NCBI GenBank assembly: GCA_002816705.1 | Contig: MUCK01000047.1 | Span: forward strand, 1-47,511 | DNA length: 47,511 bases | From: SAR202 cluster bacterium Casp-Chloro-G4 | Lineage (GTDB): Bacteria; Chloroflexota; Dehalococcoidia; Lucifugimonadales; JADFKI01 | Direction: 5' to 3' | Shown here: positions 1 to 7,946 of the stretch, piece after piece | How positions within the stretch are numbered: position 1 is the first letter of the stretch | How the letters are laid out: each line of letters begins with the position of its first letter | Made by a program: the position numbers and the translations under genes | The notes under the pieces: generated by a model | The model's input: only the letters and a program-made list of their open reading frames with translations | What the model was told of the DNA's origin: nothing | Database searches by the model: none

Positions 1-34
1 TTGCGGGTCGCCCGTTGATTGGCCTAGGTTTGAA

Positions 35-1699
35 TTAGTACTGCCTCTGTGCCCTGGACCGTCCACCCATATCTCCGTAGGAGACGTTAGGATCGATTAC
101 GACGTCCAACACAGCAGGCTTGCCCGAGGCGAATGCCCTGGCCAGCGCGGGCTTGATCTCGTTAGGATCGGTAATGCGCTCGCCGTAGCCGCCCATGCCT
201 TCCATAATCTTGGCATAGTCGGTATCTTGCGAAAGGTATGTAGCCAAAGCCCGGCCAGTCCTTTTTAGAACGCCCTGGGTGGTCTGGTTCCAGGCTCCGT
301 TATTACCTACTACCGAGACGATGGGAAGGTTGAAGCGGACGTATGTCTCCACGTCAAATCCGGTCAGACCAAATCCACCGTCGCCGTAGACAATGACCAC
401 CTGCTTGCCGGGACGCGCAAGCTGCGCCGCCGCAGCGAATCCGCTACCGGCACCCAGGCAGCCGAACTGTCCCGGGTCGAGCCAGTGTCCAGGCTCGTTA
501 ATGTTAAGCACGCGGGCTGCGAAGGTAACGATGTCACCACCGTCTCCGATGACAGTGGCATCGCGGTCCAGGAAGTCACGAAGGTCGCCAACCAGACGCA
601 TGGGATGAATCGGCGTGGAGTCGCTTTTCAGCATAGGTCCGTCGACTGCCTTGAGAGCCGCATCCTCGGTGATGACCTCTTCTACCCATTCCCGTCCCGG
701 GGTCTGATATCCTGAGGCCTTCAGGCCATCGATTATCGCCCGAAGAATGACTTTGGTGTCGCCAACGATACCGGCATCGACAGCACGGTTCTGACCAATC
801 TTGGATCCGTCCGTCATTATTTCGATCAGCTTGGGATTCTGGGGAAACAGGCTTTCCGCGCCATAGCTTAGGCGGAAGTCAATTGGCGTTCCGATGAGGA
901 TTACGCTGTCAGACTTTACCATGCCGTAGCGACGGCCCAAACTGCCTAGATTGGGATGGTCGGAGGGAATGCTGCCTCGACCCATTGCGTTTAGGAAGAC
1001 TGGCGAGCCAATCAACTCAACGAACTCCCTCAACTCTTCAGAGGCCTGTGTCCACCATACATCAGACCCAGCCAACACCATCGGTCGCTCCGTGCTCTTT
1101 ATGATGTCGATGGCTTTCTGGATGTACTCAGGATCGCCGTAAGCCCTGGCTTCGGTCCTGTAGCGTTCAGGGTATTTAATGTTGTCCTCTTCGGCCATAC
1201 CATTTACGACGTCGATAGGCATCTCCAGGTAAACGGGGCCAGGAACGCCGGACATGGCATGCCGGAAAGCAATGGAGACGTAGTCCGCAATACGGTCCGT
1301 GCGCTTGACCTGTTCGGAGAACTTGGTAATGGGACGAAGGAAGGTGGCGCTATCAAAATCCTGCAGACCGCCACGAAGGTGATCGCTGATGCCGGCGTTA
1401 CCACCTACGATAATCATAGGGCTTGGCGCCTGAAAAGCATTTGCAATTCCAGTCACCGCGTCCGTGACACCTGGGCCAGCCGTGACGATACACACGCCGG
1501 GCTTACCCGTTACTTTGGCCCAACCCTCAGCCGCGTGGGCCGCTACCTGCTCATGACGAAAATCTATTATCTCGATACCCTCGTCTGCACAACCCTCGTA
1601 TAGGTTGTAGATGTGGCCACCGTTCAGCGTGAATACGTACTCTATACCCTCATGCTTAAGTGCCTTGGCAAATATATGCCCGCCGCTTATCTCAGCCAT
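35..1699 (-). CDS. ThDP-dependent lyase (2-hydroxyacyl-CoA lyase / oxalyl-CoA decarboxylase-like)
   Basis: A 554-aa thiamine-diphosphate enzyme of the acetolactate synthase superfamily. Glu50, in FRHEQ, is in the position of the cofactor-activating glutamate. The C-terminal ThDP/Mg motif runs from GDGG at 439 to NN at 467-468. The stretch GFGLTGFDVETYVRFNLP resembles oxalyl-CoA decarboxylase and 2-hydroxyacyl-CoA lyase (G-F-x-G-x-E-x-E-T-x-x-R-Y-N-L-P) more than acetolactate synthase. Members of that branch cleave a 2-hydroxyacyl-CoA or oxalyl-CoA and release formyl-CoA. ATG at 1699 follows an AGGAGG site. It lies 74 nt downstream of a CaiB-type CoA-transferase on the same strand, which would supply the CoA ester. 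The basic tail GGRSRAQRQY could be a substrate lid (inference). The substrate is unknown, and an acetolactate synthase-like role is not excluded. Confidence 0.8.
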   Translation of the reverse strand: MAEISGGHIFAKALKHEGIEYVFTLNGGHIYNLYEGCADEGIEIIDFRHEQVAAHAAEGWAKVTGKPGVCIVTAGPGVTDAVTGIANAFQAPSPMIIVGGNAGISDHLRGGLQDFDSATFLRPITKFSEQVKRTDRIADYVSIAFRHAMSGVPGPVYLEMPIDVVNGMAEEDNIKYPERYRTEARAYGDPEYIQKAIDIIKSTERPMVLAGSDVWWTQASEELREFVELIGSPVFLNAMGRGSIPSDHPNLGSLGRRYGMVKSDSVILIGTPIDFRLSYGAESLFPQNPKLIEIMTDGSKIGQNRAVDAGIVGDTKVILRAIIDGLKASGYQTPGREWVEEVITEDAALKAVDGPMLKSDSTPIHPMRLVGDLRDFLDRDATVIGDGGDIVTFAARVLNINEPGHWLDPGQFGCLGAGSGFAAAAQLARPGKQVVIVYGDGGFGLTGFDVETYVRFNLPIVSVVGNNGAWNQTTQGVLKRTGRALATYLSQDTDYAKIMEGMGGYGERITDPNEIKPALARAFASGKPAVLDVVIDPNVSYGDMGGRSRAQRQY

Positions 1700-1773
1700 C
1701 GCTCCTCCTAAGTGTTTTTGGAATACCGGATATGGGTAAGCACATGGCTCACCTTAGCGAAATAATTACGCTC

Positions 1774-3024
1774 TTAAAGTATTGCTCCGGCCTCCCGGAG
1801 ATTCTGTATATCATCCCAATCGTATCCCAGCTGATCAATGAGAATCTCTTCGGTATGTTGCCCAAGTTCAGGGGCTTCCCGCCAGATTCCCGCAGGCGTT
1901 TCGCTGTATATGTTGGGATGATTGCACATTTTAACAGAGCCGAGCACAGGATGCTCGAATTCCGTTATGTAGTCATTGGCGATCACCTGCGGGTCGTCCA
2001 CCAACTCCTCCACGCTTTGCACTTTGGCGTAGATGAAGTCCGTTCCCGACGCTCGGAAAGCCTCGTCCCACTCGTCAGCTGTCTTAGTGGCGAAGACCTC
2101 GTCAATGATCTTAACCAGCTCCACTGAGTTTTCGGCGCGAGCCGCCATGTCACTAAATTTGGGATCGCCCACAAGGTGCTCTAGGCCCATCACACGAGCG
2201 AGGGGTTCCCAGTATTGGTCAGGCTGCAGGTGCATCATCTGAATGCACCTGCCGTCCGACCCCTTGTATAGGTTCGACAATGGGTTGGTGGGGGCTTCCC
2301 GGTCATAGGACTGGAAGCTGCGACCGTTGTTTAGCAAGGACATTGTCATGCCCATGCCCTGGAGCCACATGTTCGCGCTCAAGTGAGAGGTATCTACCTT
2401 CTGGCCTTTGCCTTGAATGTGCCTGCATACCAGCGCCGCGAGGACTCCCTGGCACAGGATAATGGCGCCTATCTGGTCGGACACGCCCTGAGTGATGCGA
2501 GTAGGGTATTCAGCCTTGGGGTCGGATGCGGAGACCATCAGGCCGCTTCTGGCCTGTCCGCAACCGTCGAAGGAAGGCAGGTGAGAATCGGGACCATTCG
2601 GGCCATAGCCGTTAGCCGAACCATAAACCAGCATTGGGTTGATCTCGCTGAGTTTTTCGTAACCCATACCTAGCCGCTCGGCCACACCCTGGCGGAAGTT
2701 CTGCACGAAAACATCGGCATCCTTCACCAGCTTGTATGCGATCTCACGTCCCTCTTCGGTCTTGAAATTTATTGCCATACCGCGCTTGCCGCGGTTTGTC
2801 GTCTCAAAGTAGGCGTTGCGTCCGCCACCAAGGTCCATGGTCAGGCTGGACGCCCTCCACAGCCCCCGGCCCGAGTCGCCGTCCAGCGACTCTATTTTGA
2901 TGACATCCGCGCCCATGTCTGCCATCATGGCAGTAGAAACAGGCCCAAACTGCCACACGGTCCAGTCCAGGACTTTAACGCCCTTCAGGGGTCCGTCTAC
3001 CTTCACAGAACCTTTAGAAAACAT
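1774..3024 (-). CDS. CaiB/BaiF family (class III) CoA-transferase
   Basis: A 416-aa class III CoA-transferase, which moves CoA from a donor thioester to a carboxylate through an aspartyl-CoA anhydride. Visible family marks are GVKVLDWT near the N-terminus, the ADMGADVIKIE block at 35-45, NRGKRGMAINFKT at 77-89, DVFVQNFRQGV at 104-114, and Asp153 in SFDGCGQA at the catalytic aspartate position. I chose ATG 3024, preceded by GGAGG at 7-nt spacing. An upstream in-frame extension to 3084 has no such site. It precedes the ThDP lyase, so the pair could activate and then cleave a 2-hydroxy acid, in parallel to the formyl-CoA transferase/oxalyl-CoA decarboxylase pair. The true substrate cannot be read from sequence. 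Confidence 0.88.
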   Translation of the reverse strand: MFSKGSVKVDGPLKGVKVLDWTVWQFGPVSTAMMADMGADVIKIESLDGDSGRGLWRASSLTMDLGGGRNAYFETTNRGKRGMAINFKTEEGREIAYKLVKDADVFVQNFRQGVAERLGMGYEKLSEINPMLVYGSANGYGPNGPDSHLPSFDGCGQARSGLMVSASDPKAEYPTRITQGVSDQIGAIILCQGVLAALVCRHIQGKGQKVDTSHLSANMWLQGMGMTMSLLNNGRSFQSYDREAPTNPLSNLYKGSDGRCIQMMHLQPDQYWEPLARVMGLEHLVGDPKFSDMAARAENSVELVKIIDEVFATKTADEWDEAFRASGTDFIYAKVQSVEELVDDPQVIANDYITEFEHPVLGSVKMCNHPNIYSETPAGIWREAPELGQHTEEILIDQLGYDWDDIQNLREAGAIL

Positions 3025-3170
3025 CAACAGCCTCCGACGCAATGGCCCAAATATCCATAAATTAACGGCGGCATTGTAGCACAAAGGTCAATCCCTCAAG
3101 TAGACCGATTACAGAAACGAAGGACATATATTTAAATCGGCTTCGCCCGGCGGCGAATCATAGGTCAACG

Positions 3171-3181
3171 TATGCTAAAAT
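3171..3181 (+). promoter_or_regulatory. Extended -10 promoter placed for a leaderless mRNA
   Basis: TATGCTAAAAT (extended -10 TGCTAAAAT) ends 9 nt before the ATG at 3191. There is no Shine-Dalgarno sequence and no good -35. The same 11-mer with the same 9-nt gap precedes dnaJ on the other strand. The start of transcription should fall at or within a few bases of the start codon (inference). Confidence 0.5.
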
Positions 3182-3190
3182 CCGCGCTGC

Positions 3191-3694
3191 ATGAGCACTA
3201 AAATAGTAGTCATCTCCGATACCCACTTCCACAAATGGGACGAAGTGCATCCGGATATTCGACAGGCCGTCGCTGAGGCTGATATCGCCGTCCACTGCGG
3301 GGACTTCGTCCGAATGGACGTGGTCGAAGGCTTCAAGCAGGAGGCCAAACGCTCCGTGGTAGTGCATGGCAACACGGACCCTGTGAACCTGCGCAACGCC
3401 ATCCCTTACGTGGAGGTAATCGAAGTGGAGGGCAAGCGCGTCGGGGTGATACACCCGGCCTGGGGCGGCCCCGAATTCGAGCCCGAGGCGCTGCTCCCAG
3501 ATTTCCCTGAGCCGGTAGACATCATCCTCTACGGCCACCTGCATGTGCCAGTAAACGAGACCAAAGACGGCGTGCTGTTCGTAAATCCAGGCCAGGCCTA
3601 CGCGTCCTTTATGGTGCCGGCGACTATTGCCATACTGACGCTGGACGCGGGCGACGTAACCGTGGAAATCCGCGAGGTCGTACCGGCCCGCTGA
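3191..3694 (+). CDS. YfcE/MJ0936-type metallophosphoesterase
   Basis: A 167-aa calcineurin-like phosphoesterase of the short YfcE/MJ0936 class, which hydrolyses phosphodiesters using two metal ions. Metal-ligand motifs appear in order: SDTH (Asp10, His12), GD (Asp38), GNTD (Asn61, Asp63), His88 in a V-I-H-P segment where the family usually has a T-H-G, and GHLHVP with His116 and His118, followed by NPGQ in place of the usual NPGS. Length is normal for the family. It has no ribosome-binding site, and a TGCTAAAAT -10 element sits 9 nt upstream. An aldolase gene follows 84 nt downstream on the same strand. Physiological substrate unknown. Confidence 0.85.
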   Translation: MSTKIVVISDTHFHKWDEVHPDIRQAVAEADIAVHCGDFVRMDVVEGFKQEAKRSVVVHGNTDPVNLRNAIPYVEVIEVEGKRVGVIHPAWGGPEFEPEALLPDFPEPVDIILYGHLHVPVNETKDGVLFVNPGQAYASFMVPATIAILTLDAGDVTVEIREVVPAR

Positions 3695-3778
3695 ACTTCG
3701 GCGAGACAGTTGGCGTCAAATCGGAATTGGGGTAAACTCCCCGAACAAAGGAATGACGAAAAGCCGAGAGGAAATAAT

Positions 3779-4666
3779 ATGCCAAAAAGAATAAACAAGA
3801 TGATCGAACTTCTGGAACAGGGCCAGCCTATCTATTACACCGGGGCGCATTCGGGGGCGGTGCTGAACTACGAAGAGGGCCTTAAGATGTCCAAAACGTG
3901 GGCCGACTATATCAACGTTGGTATGGAGCATGGCGCCTTCGACATGGCCGGGCTAGACCAGTTCATGCGAGGCCTAATCGACGGTGGGCCCACCAACAGC
4001 GGCCACCGCACTCCCGCTGTAATCGTGGAAGTTCCTGTCGACGGCGGTAGCGCTGAGGTTGTCAGGGCAAATGCGTGGCAGTTCCGGCAGATCCTTTCCA
4101 GGGGCGTGCATGGAATCCTCCTTTGCCACGCGGAGAATCCCGGAGCGGTCCGAGCGTTTGTTGAGTCTTGCCGATACCCCATCAACAAGATCGGCGTAGA
4201 CCAAAACCTGGGCGAGGGTCATCGCGGCGCTGGCGGGCAAAACCAGGCTGGCGAAGTCTGGGGCATTTCAGGCGACGATTACCTGGACAAGGCAGACCCA
4301 TGGCCGCTAAATCCCAATGGCGAGATGCTCTTGGGCCTCAAGATCGAGAACAAGCGAGCGCTGTCCAACGTGGAGTTGAGCACGCAAATTCCAGGCATTG
4401 CCTTCGCGGAATGGGGTCCCGGCGACATGAGTCTGGTGCACGGCTACAAGCACCTACCACCCAAGGACCAGATGCCTCCTGAGCTTACGGCGGCCCGTAA
4501 TCGCATCAAGTCCGCGTGCGAAAAAGCTGGCCTGTTCTTCCTCAACTCGGTCACTCCAGCCGACGTGACTGATATGATCGACGAAGGTGTCATGGTAATC
4601 GCAGGAAACAACGAAGAGGCAGCCAAGATCGGCAGGGCGCACACGAAGCGGGAAATGCCCGTATAG
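3779..4666 (+). CDS. HpcH/HpaI-type aldolase (2-oxo-acid aldolase family)
   Basis: A 295-aa TIM-barrel protein of the HpcH/HpaI (class II pyruvate aldolase / citrate lyase beta) superfamily. These enzymes cleave 4-hydroxy-2-oxo acids to pyruvate and an aldehyde with a divalent metal. Supporting segments are GMEHGAFD at 48-55 with a metal-binding-type Glu50, the IEVP-like strand around VIVEVPVDGG, and RQILSRGVHGILLCHAENP, which matches the family R-x-x-x-x-G-x-x-G-(I/V)-x-x-P/H pattern. WGPGDMSL lies near residue 220. ATG 3779 has a purine-rich GAGAGGAAA site. The in-frame extension upstream to 3710 lacks one. It probably shares a transcript with the phosphoesterase gene. The bidirectional terminator at 4836-4871 ends it. 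Divergent enough that the substrate is open. Confidence 0.72.
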   Translation: MPKRINKMIELLEQGQPIYYTGAHSGAVLNYEEGLKMSKTWADYINVGMEHGAFDMAGLDQFMRGLIDGGPTNSGHRTPAVIVEVPVDGGSAEVVRANAWQFRQILSRGVHGILLCHAENPGAVRAFVESCRYPINKIGVDQNLGEGHRGAGGQNQAGEVWGISGDDYLDKADPWPLNPNGEMLLGLKIENKRALSNVELSTQIPGIAFAEWGPGDMSLVHGYKHLPPKDQMPPELTAARNRIKSACEKAGLFFLNSVTPADVTDMIDEGVMVIAGNNEEAAKIGRAHTKREMPV

Positions 4667-4711
4667 CATCCTTTCCTCTTCGCAAAAAGTAGAATTTTTC
4701 GCCGCCAATCA

Positions 4712-4769
4712 TTCGACAAGCTTTGAGTGACCAGGATTCTACCCCAACGCTCGTGGTGAGCCTGTCGAA
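4712..4769. repeat. Imperfect inverted repeat with a TTCGACARGCT core
   Basis: TTCGACAAGCTTTGAG (4712-4727) faces GGTGAGCCTGTCGAA (4755-4769), giving an imperfect inverted repeat in the gap after the aldolase gene. The right arm and its flank (GTGAGCCTGTCGAACCAC) recur at 17617-17635 with small changes. It looks like a dispersed intergenic palindromic element. No ORF or terminator explains it. Confidence 0.5.
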
Positions 4770-4835
4770 CCACAGGTGTCCAATAGCTTTCTATGCAAGG
4801 CCCGGTATTATCGTTGCGAACCAGCTTCCAAGCAA

Positions 4836-4871
4836 AAAAGAGGGCTTCCCGATCTTGGGAAGCCCTCTTTT
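4836..4871. terminator. Bidirectional intrinsic terminator between convergent genes
   Basis: A perfect stem, AAAAGAGGGCTTCCC with GGGAAGCCCTCTTTT around a GATCTT loop, carries A-runs and T-runs on both sides. It can therefore terminate both the plus-strand aldolase gene and the minus-strand HIT gene, which converge here. Confidence 0.85.
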
Positions 4872-4899
4872 CGTTCATCCATTCACTTGGCCATTAGAC

Positions 4900-5247
4900 C
4901 TAGCCCATGGGGCCAAGCTTGCGTCCACCCAGCAGGTGCATATGCAGGTGCGGCACCTCCTGGCCCGAATCGTCCCGCTGATTGACGATCAGCCTGTAGC
5001 CAGGCTCCGCAACGCCCTCGGATATGGCCAACTGTCGCGCAGCGTTATACATACTGCCAATGACGGGCTGAAACCCTGCCGTCATTCCCGTCAAATAGGT
5101 GAAGTGCTCCTTGGGTATGACCAGCAGGTGCGTCGGCGCCTTGGGCGCGATGTCTCGAATTGCGAAGCAGTCGTCGTCCTCAAAAAGCTTTTCGCTGGGA
5201 ATGTCCCCAGCGTTAATCTTGCAAAAGATGCAGTCTTCGTCTGTCAT
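4900..5247 (-). CDS. HIT-family (histidine triad) nucleotide hydrolase
   Basis: A 115-aa histidine triad protein of the HINT branch, a cytosolic nucleoside phosphoramidate/AMP-lysine hydrolase. The triad HLHMHLLGG begins at His100 (His100, His102, His104). A CIFC motif at 6-9 opens the protein, as in many bacterial HINT proteins, followed by the typical IPSEKLFEDDD and PTHLLVIPKEHF segments. The size is right for the family. It ends at the shared terminator at 4836-4871. The region upstream (5248-5325) separates it from ridA, and co-transcription with ridA is possible but not shown. Its role is generally housekeeping and rarely defined. Confidence 0.92.
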   Translation of the reverse strand: MTDEDCIFCKINAGDIPSEKLFEDDDCFAIRDIAPKAPTHLLVIPKEHFTYLTGMTAGFQPVIGSMYNAARQLAISEGVAEPGYRLIVNQRDDSGQEVPHLHMHLLGGRKLGPMG

Positions 5248-5325
5248 GTTTCCACCTAATCCGGGATAAATCCATTTTCCCAGTTAAAGTTTGTTCTGAC
5301 CTGTACCTCTGCGCACAACAATTGC

Positions 5326-5709
5326 CTACCCCAATACCGCCGTGGCCTCTATTTCGATGAGGTATTCGGGCCGGACCAGCCCGGGAATGAACACCGTGCT
5401 ACTGGCAGGCCCGTTCTCAGGGAAGTACCTCAGCCGTACCGCAGCGTAGGCGGGGTAGTCCTCCCGGTGCAGCATGAAGCAGGTTATCTTCGTTACGTCG
5501 CCCCACGTGGCGCCAGCGGCCGTAAGGGCAGCTTCGATATTCCTGAAGCACTGCTCGGACTGAGCGCCAGCGTCGCCAACGCCAACGACATTACCCTCGG
5601 CGTCAACGGAGACGTGGCCCGAGATGAATACCTGGTTGCCGACCCTGGTGGCAGGGGAGAATCCTGACGGCTTTTTGTCTGGATTGGAAAAGAAAGTCTG
5701 TCTTGCCAA
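5326..5709 (-). CDS. RidA/YjgF-like protein
   Basis: A 127-aa RidA (YjgF/YER057c/UK114) family protein. Canonical members hydrolyse reactive enamine/imine intermediates from PLP enzymes. Family features are SPATRVGNQVFISG, the FRNIEAALTAAGATWGDV helix-turn, and the C-terminal PEYLIEIEATAVLG segment with the usual E-(I/V)-E-A. The arginine normally found near the end of the active site could be the one in VRPEYLIEIE. I take TTG 5709 as the start, preceded by GGAG at about 9 nt. The upstream ATG at 5811 would run inside the Yip1-like gene and adds a non-family sequence. It lies 23 nt downstream of that gene and is likely co-transcribed. Confidence 0.85.
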   Translation of the reverse strand: MARQTFFSNPDKKPSGFSPATRVGNQVFISGHVSVDAEGNVVGVGDAGAQSEQCFRNIEAALTAAGATWGDVTKITCFMLHREDYPAYAAVRLRYFPENGPASSTVFIPGLVRPEYLIEIEATAVLG

Positions 5710-5732
5710 TTTATTTCGCTCCCATGTTTCGT

Positions 5733-6263
5733 CTATGGCCCTCCGGCGGCGATTAGGGCACCGCCAAAAGTGACCGCAAACAAACCGACGATTATCATAA
5801 CGACTATCCAACCTATAATCACAACGGCCACGGCTCTAATCGTGGACGTGTAATCCAATGCGTGTCTAACAGCGATTACCATGGCTACCAATTGCCACAC
5901 CGAGGCTATGAAGACAATAATGCCGCCCAACACCGGAATGAAACCAAACAGCTTCAAGATGCCGGGAGCCTGGGCAAAGCCCGTCGTTCTAGCCAGTTGC
6001 GACCAGTTCGCATGCGTCTCAGGTGTCTTGAGTATGGTCGTCCCGATGATGAAAGTCAGGAAGGCCCAGGCCGCCCAGAAAATTAGGCCCGAGACGATGC
6101 CCATTATGAAGCCAAGCGGGCCACCACCTATCCCACCAATACCTGTAGCTATGGCGACGATAATAACAACGAAAGCCGCCTGCTTCGTCGCGCTGGTGTC
6201 GGCCTCCACTTCCTCAAAGGTGTGAGGGTTCAGCCGCAGCGCACCCAATATTCGATCTATCAT
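5733..6263 (-). CDS. Yip1-domain integral membrane protein
   Basis: A 176-aa polytopic membrane protein resembling the bacterial YIP1 family. A short cytosolic N-terminus (MIDRILGALRLNPHTFEEVE) is followed by about five hydrophobic segments. The first contains VVIIVAIATGIGGIGG. The middle ones surround a conserved-looking polar loop (ETHANWSQLARTTGFAQAP), which is typical of YIP1 proteins. The last is VAVVIIGWIVVMIIVGLF. ATG 6263 has an AGGAG site 6 nt upstream. Function of bacterial members is not established. The ridA gene follows after 23 nt. Confidence 0.7.
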   Translation of the reverse strand: MIDRILGALRLNPHTFEEVEADTSATKQAAFVVIIVAIATGIGGIGGGPLGFIMGIVSGLIFWAAWAFLTFIIGTTILKTPETHANWSQLARTTGFAQAPGILKLFGFIPVLGGIIVFIASVWQLVAMVIAVRHALDYTSTIRAVAVVIIGWIVVMIIVGLFAVTFGGALIAAGGP

Positions 6264-6299
6264 TCAAACTCCTAAAATAACGTTTGGTCGATCCCTCAG

Positions 6300-6698
6300 C
6301 TAGCTACCTAGCTGCATAACCTCAATGCGAACATCGTCAGGGGTCTTGATGAAGGCAACCTTGCTTCCAGGCCGACCGCCGTCTTTGGGGCCTTCATCGA
6401 CAACAGCGCCCAGGGCTTTTAGTCGTTCCAGCTCCGAGTCCATATCATCCACGGTGATACCGAAGTGCTCCAGACCGTAGTGGACATTGGCATTGCCAGG
6501 TCCCATATCCTCACCGGTGCGGGCTCCGGATATCCTTATGATTACCCCGTCTGCCGTGTTGCACTCAATGAAGCGGTCACCTGAAGGGCGAACGCCTCTG
6601 TCGTTGACTATAGTGAAGTTGAACGCCTCAACGTACCAGTTCGCGGTCTTCTCAGGGTCTCGCGCCTTTAGATGCACGTGCTCAAATGCAAAAGCCAT
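6300..6698 (-). CDS. VOC-superfamily protein (glyoxalase/dioxygenase fold)
   Basis: A 132-aa vicinal oxygen chelate protein with two beta-alpha-beta-beta-beta repeats. AFEHVHLKARDPEKTANWYVEAF opens repeat one, and NVHYGLEHFGITVDDMDSELERLKALG opens repeat two. Candidate metal ligands are His8 in the first strand, His in the HFGI segment, and the glutamate in RIEVMQ near the C-terminus. I chose ATG 6698, preceded by GGAG, over an upstream in-frame start. VOC proteins include glyoxalase I, epimerases, ring-cleaving dioxygenases and thiol transferases, and the sequence does not decide among them. It is monocistronic as far as can be seen. Confidence 0.8.
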   Translation of the reverse strand: MAFAFEHVHLKARDPEKTANWYVEAFNFTIVNDRGVRPSGDRFIECNTADGVIIRISGARTGEDMGPGNANVHYGLEHFGITVDDMDSELERLKALGAVVDEGPKDGGRPGSKVAFIKTPDDVRIEVMQLGS

Positions 6699-6878
6699 TG
6701 GAAGGACTCCTCTCATATTTACAGCTATATGACCCCCACTTTGGGACGGTCGCCCGACAGCCTATGGCATGCCTCATAGCACTGTCAAGGCGGCTACCGG
6801 CGGCTCTCGTTGACCTGTCTCTGACCTTGTGCTAGCTTTGCTTGGTTACCCAAGAATGTCGCATTGAGAGGTTCAGCC

Positions 6879-7946
6879 ATGAGTACCGGTTCCAATGACG
6901 CCCGCAGCATCGAATGGGACGATCCTGTCGACGCTATTGAGCAGATTTACGAGTTGGGCTGGACCGATGGCCTGCCGGTTGTGCCTCCCACCGAGGAGCG
7001 GGTAGGGCAGTTCCTCGAAATCGGAGGCAGGCCAGCCGATGAGGTAGTCGGCACCCTGCCGGAACGTCGTCGGGAGATCACGGTAGGCAAGATCGCGGCC
7101 AACGCCGTCATGGCGGGCTGCAGGCCGGAGTACTTCCCGGTGGTGCTGGCCGCTTCCGAGGCCATGCTGGACCCGCTGTTCAACCTGGTTGGCCCATCGT
7201 CCAGCCTTGGCGGCTCCGCCATCATGGTCATCGTCAACGGGCCCGTGACGCGAGAGCTGAACATCAATTCCAGGAACAACCTGTTCGGGCCAGGGAATAG
7301 AGCCAATGCCACTATAGGCAGGGCAGTAAGGCTCATTCTAATGAACGCCTGTGCAGCCATACCAGGCCTGTTCGATCGCAGCGTGCTTGGCCACCCCGGC
7401 AAGTACAGCTACTGCATCGCGGAGGCCGAGACGGAGACGCACTGGACTCCGCTTCACGTGGAGCGCGGCTTCTCAGCAGAGCAGAGCACCGTAACTGTTT
7501 TCGCATGTGACGGACCGCGACAGGCCCGGACCAGCGGAGACCCCGAGAATATACTCACAACTGTGGCCGACGTTGCAAGCACCCTCGGCACGTCACTTTC
7601 CACTGTTGGCTCCACCAACGACTATAGCGCCGTAGTACGACAAGGTGAGCTCACCCTGGTGATATCCGGCGAGAGCAGCGTGTGGGACGGCTGGAGCAAG
7701 GCCGACGTTAAGCGGACGGTTCACGGCAAGATGAAACGCTCCGTGGCCGACCTGAAGCGTGCGGCGGAGATCAAGGGCGATATAACACCGGAGGATGAGA
7801 CAACGCTGCTGCCGCTGATAGCAAGCCCTAAGGATATCCTGGTAGTATTCGCGGGCGGCGCAGAAAAGACCATGTGCGGTGTAATTCCCAGTTGGGGGCC
7901 GAAGGTCTCGTCCACTGCAGTGACCAAGGCGGTCAGGACGGCCTAA
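6879..7946 (+). CDS. Unrecognised 355-aa protein with a TDGLPVVPPT motif
   Basis: A 355-aa soluble protein without a signal peptide or membrane segment. I cannot name it. Near the N-terminus is WTDGLPVVPPTEERV. Then comes a GKIAANAVMAGCRPEYFPVVLAA segment with one cysteine, a glycine/asparagine-rich stretch (GPSSSLGGSAIMVIVNGP; RNNLFGPGNRANATIGRA), and cysteines in YSYCIAE, FACDGP and KTMCGVI. I recall the DGLPVVPPT motif in uncharacterised proteins associated with UGSC-type (seleno)proteins in actinobacteria and Chloroflexi, but this is memory, not proof. ATG 6879 follows GAGAGG at 7 nt. A TTG 15 nt upstream is a poorer choice. Its stop codon overlaps the stop of the convergent SRPBCC gene by 4 nt. 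Confidence 0.7.
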   Translation: MSTGSNDARSIEWDDPVDAIEQIYELGWTDGLPVVPPTEERVGQFLEIGGRPADEVVGTLPERRREITVGKIAANAVMAGCRPEYFPVVLAASEAMLDPLFNLVGPSSSLGGSAIMVIVNGPVTRELNINSRNNLFGPGNRANATIGRAVRLILMNACAAIPGLFDRSVLGHPGKYSYCIAEAETETHWTPLHVERGFSAEQSTVTVFACDGPRQARTSGDPENILTTVADVASTLGTSLSTVGSTNDYSAVVRQGELTLVISGESSVWDGWSKADVKRTVHGKMKRSVADLKRAAEIKGDITPEDETTLLPLIASPKDILVVFAGGAEKTMCGVIPSWGPKVSSTAVTKAVRTA

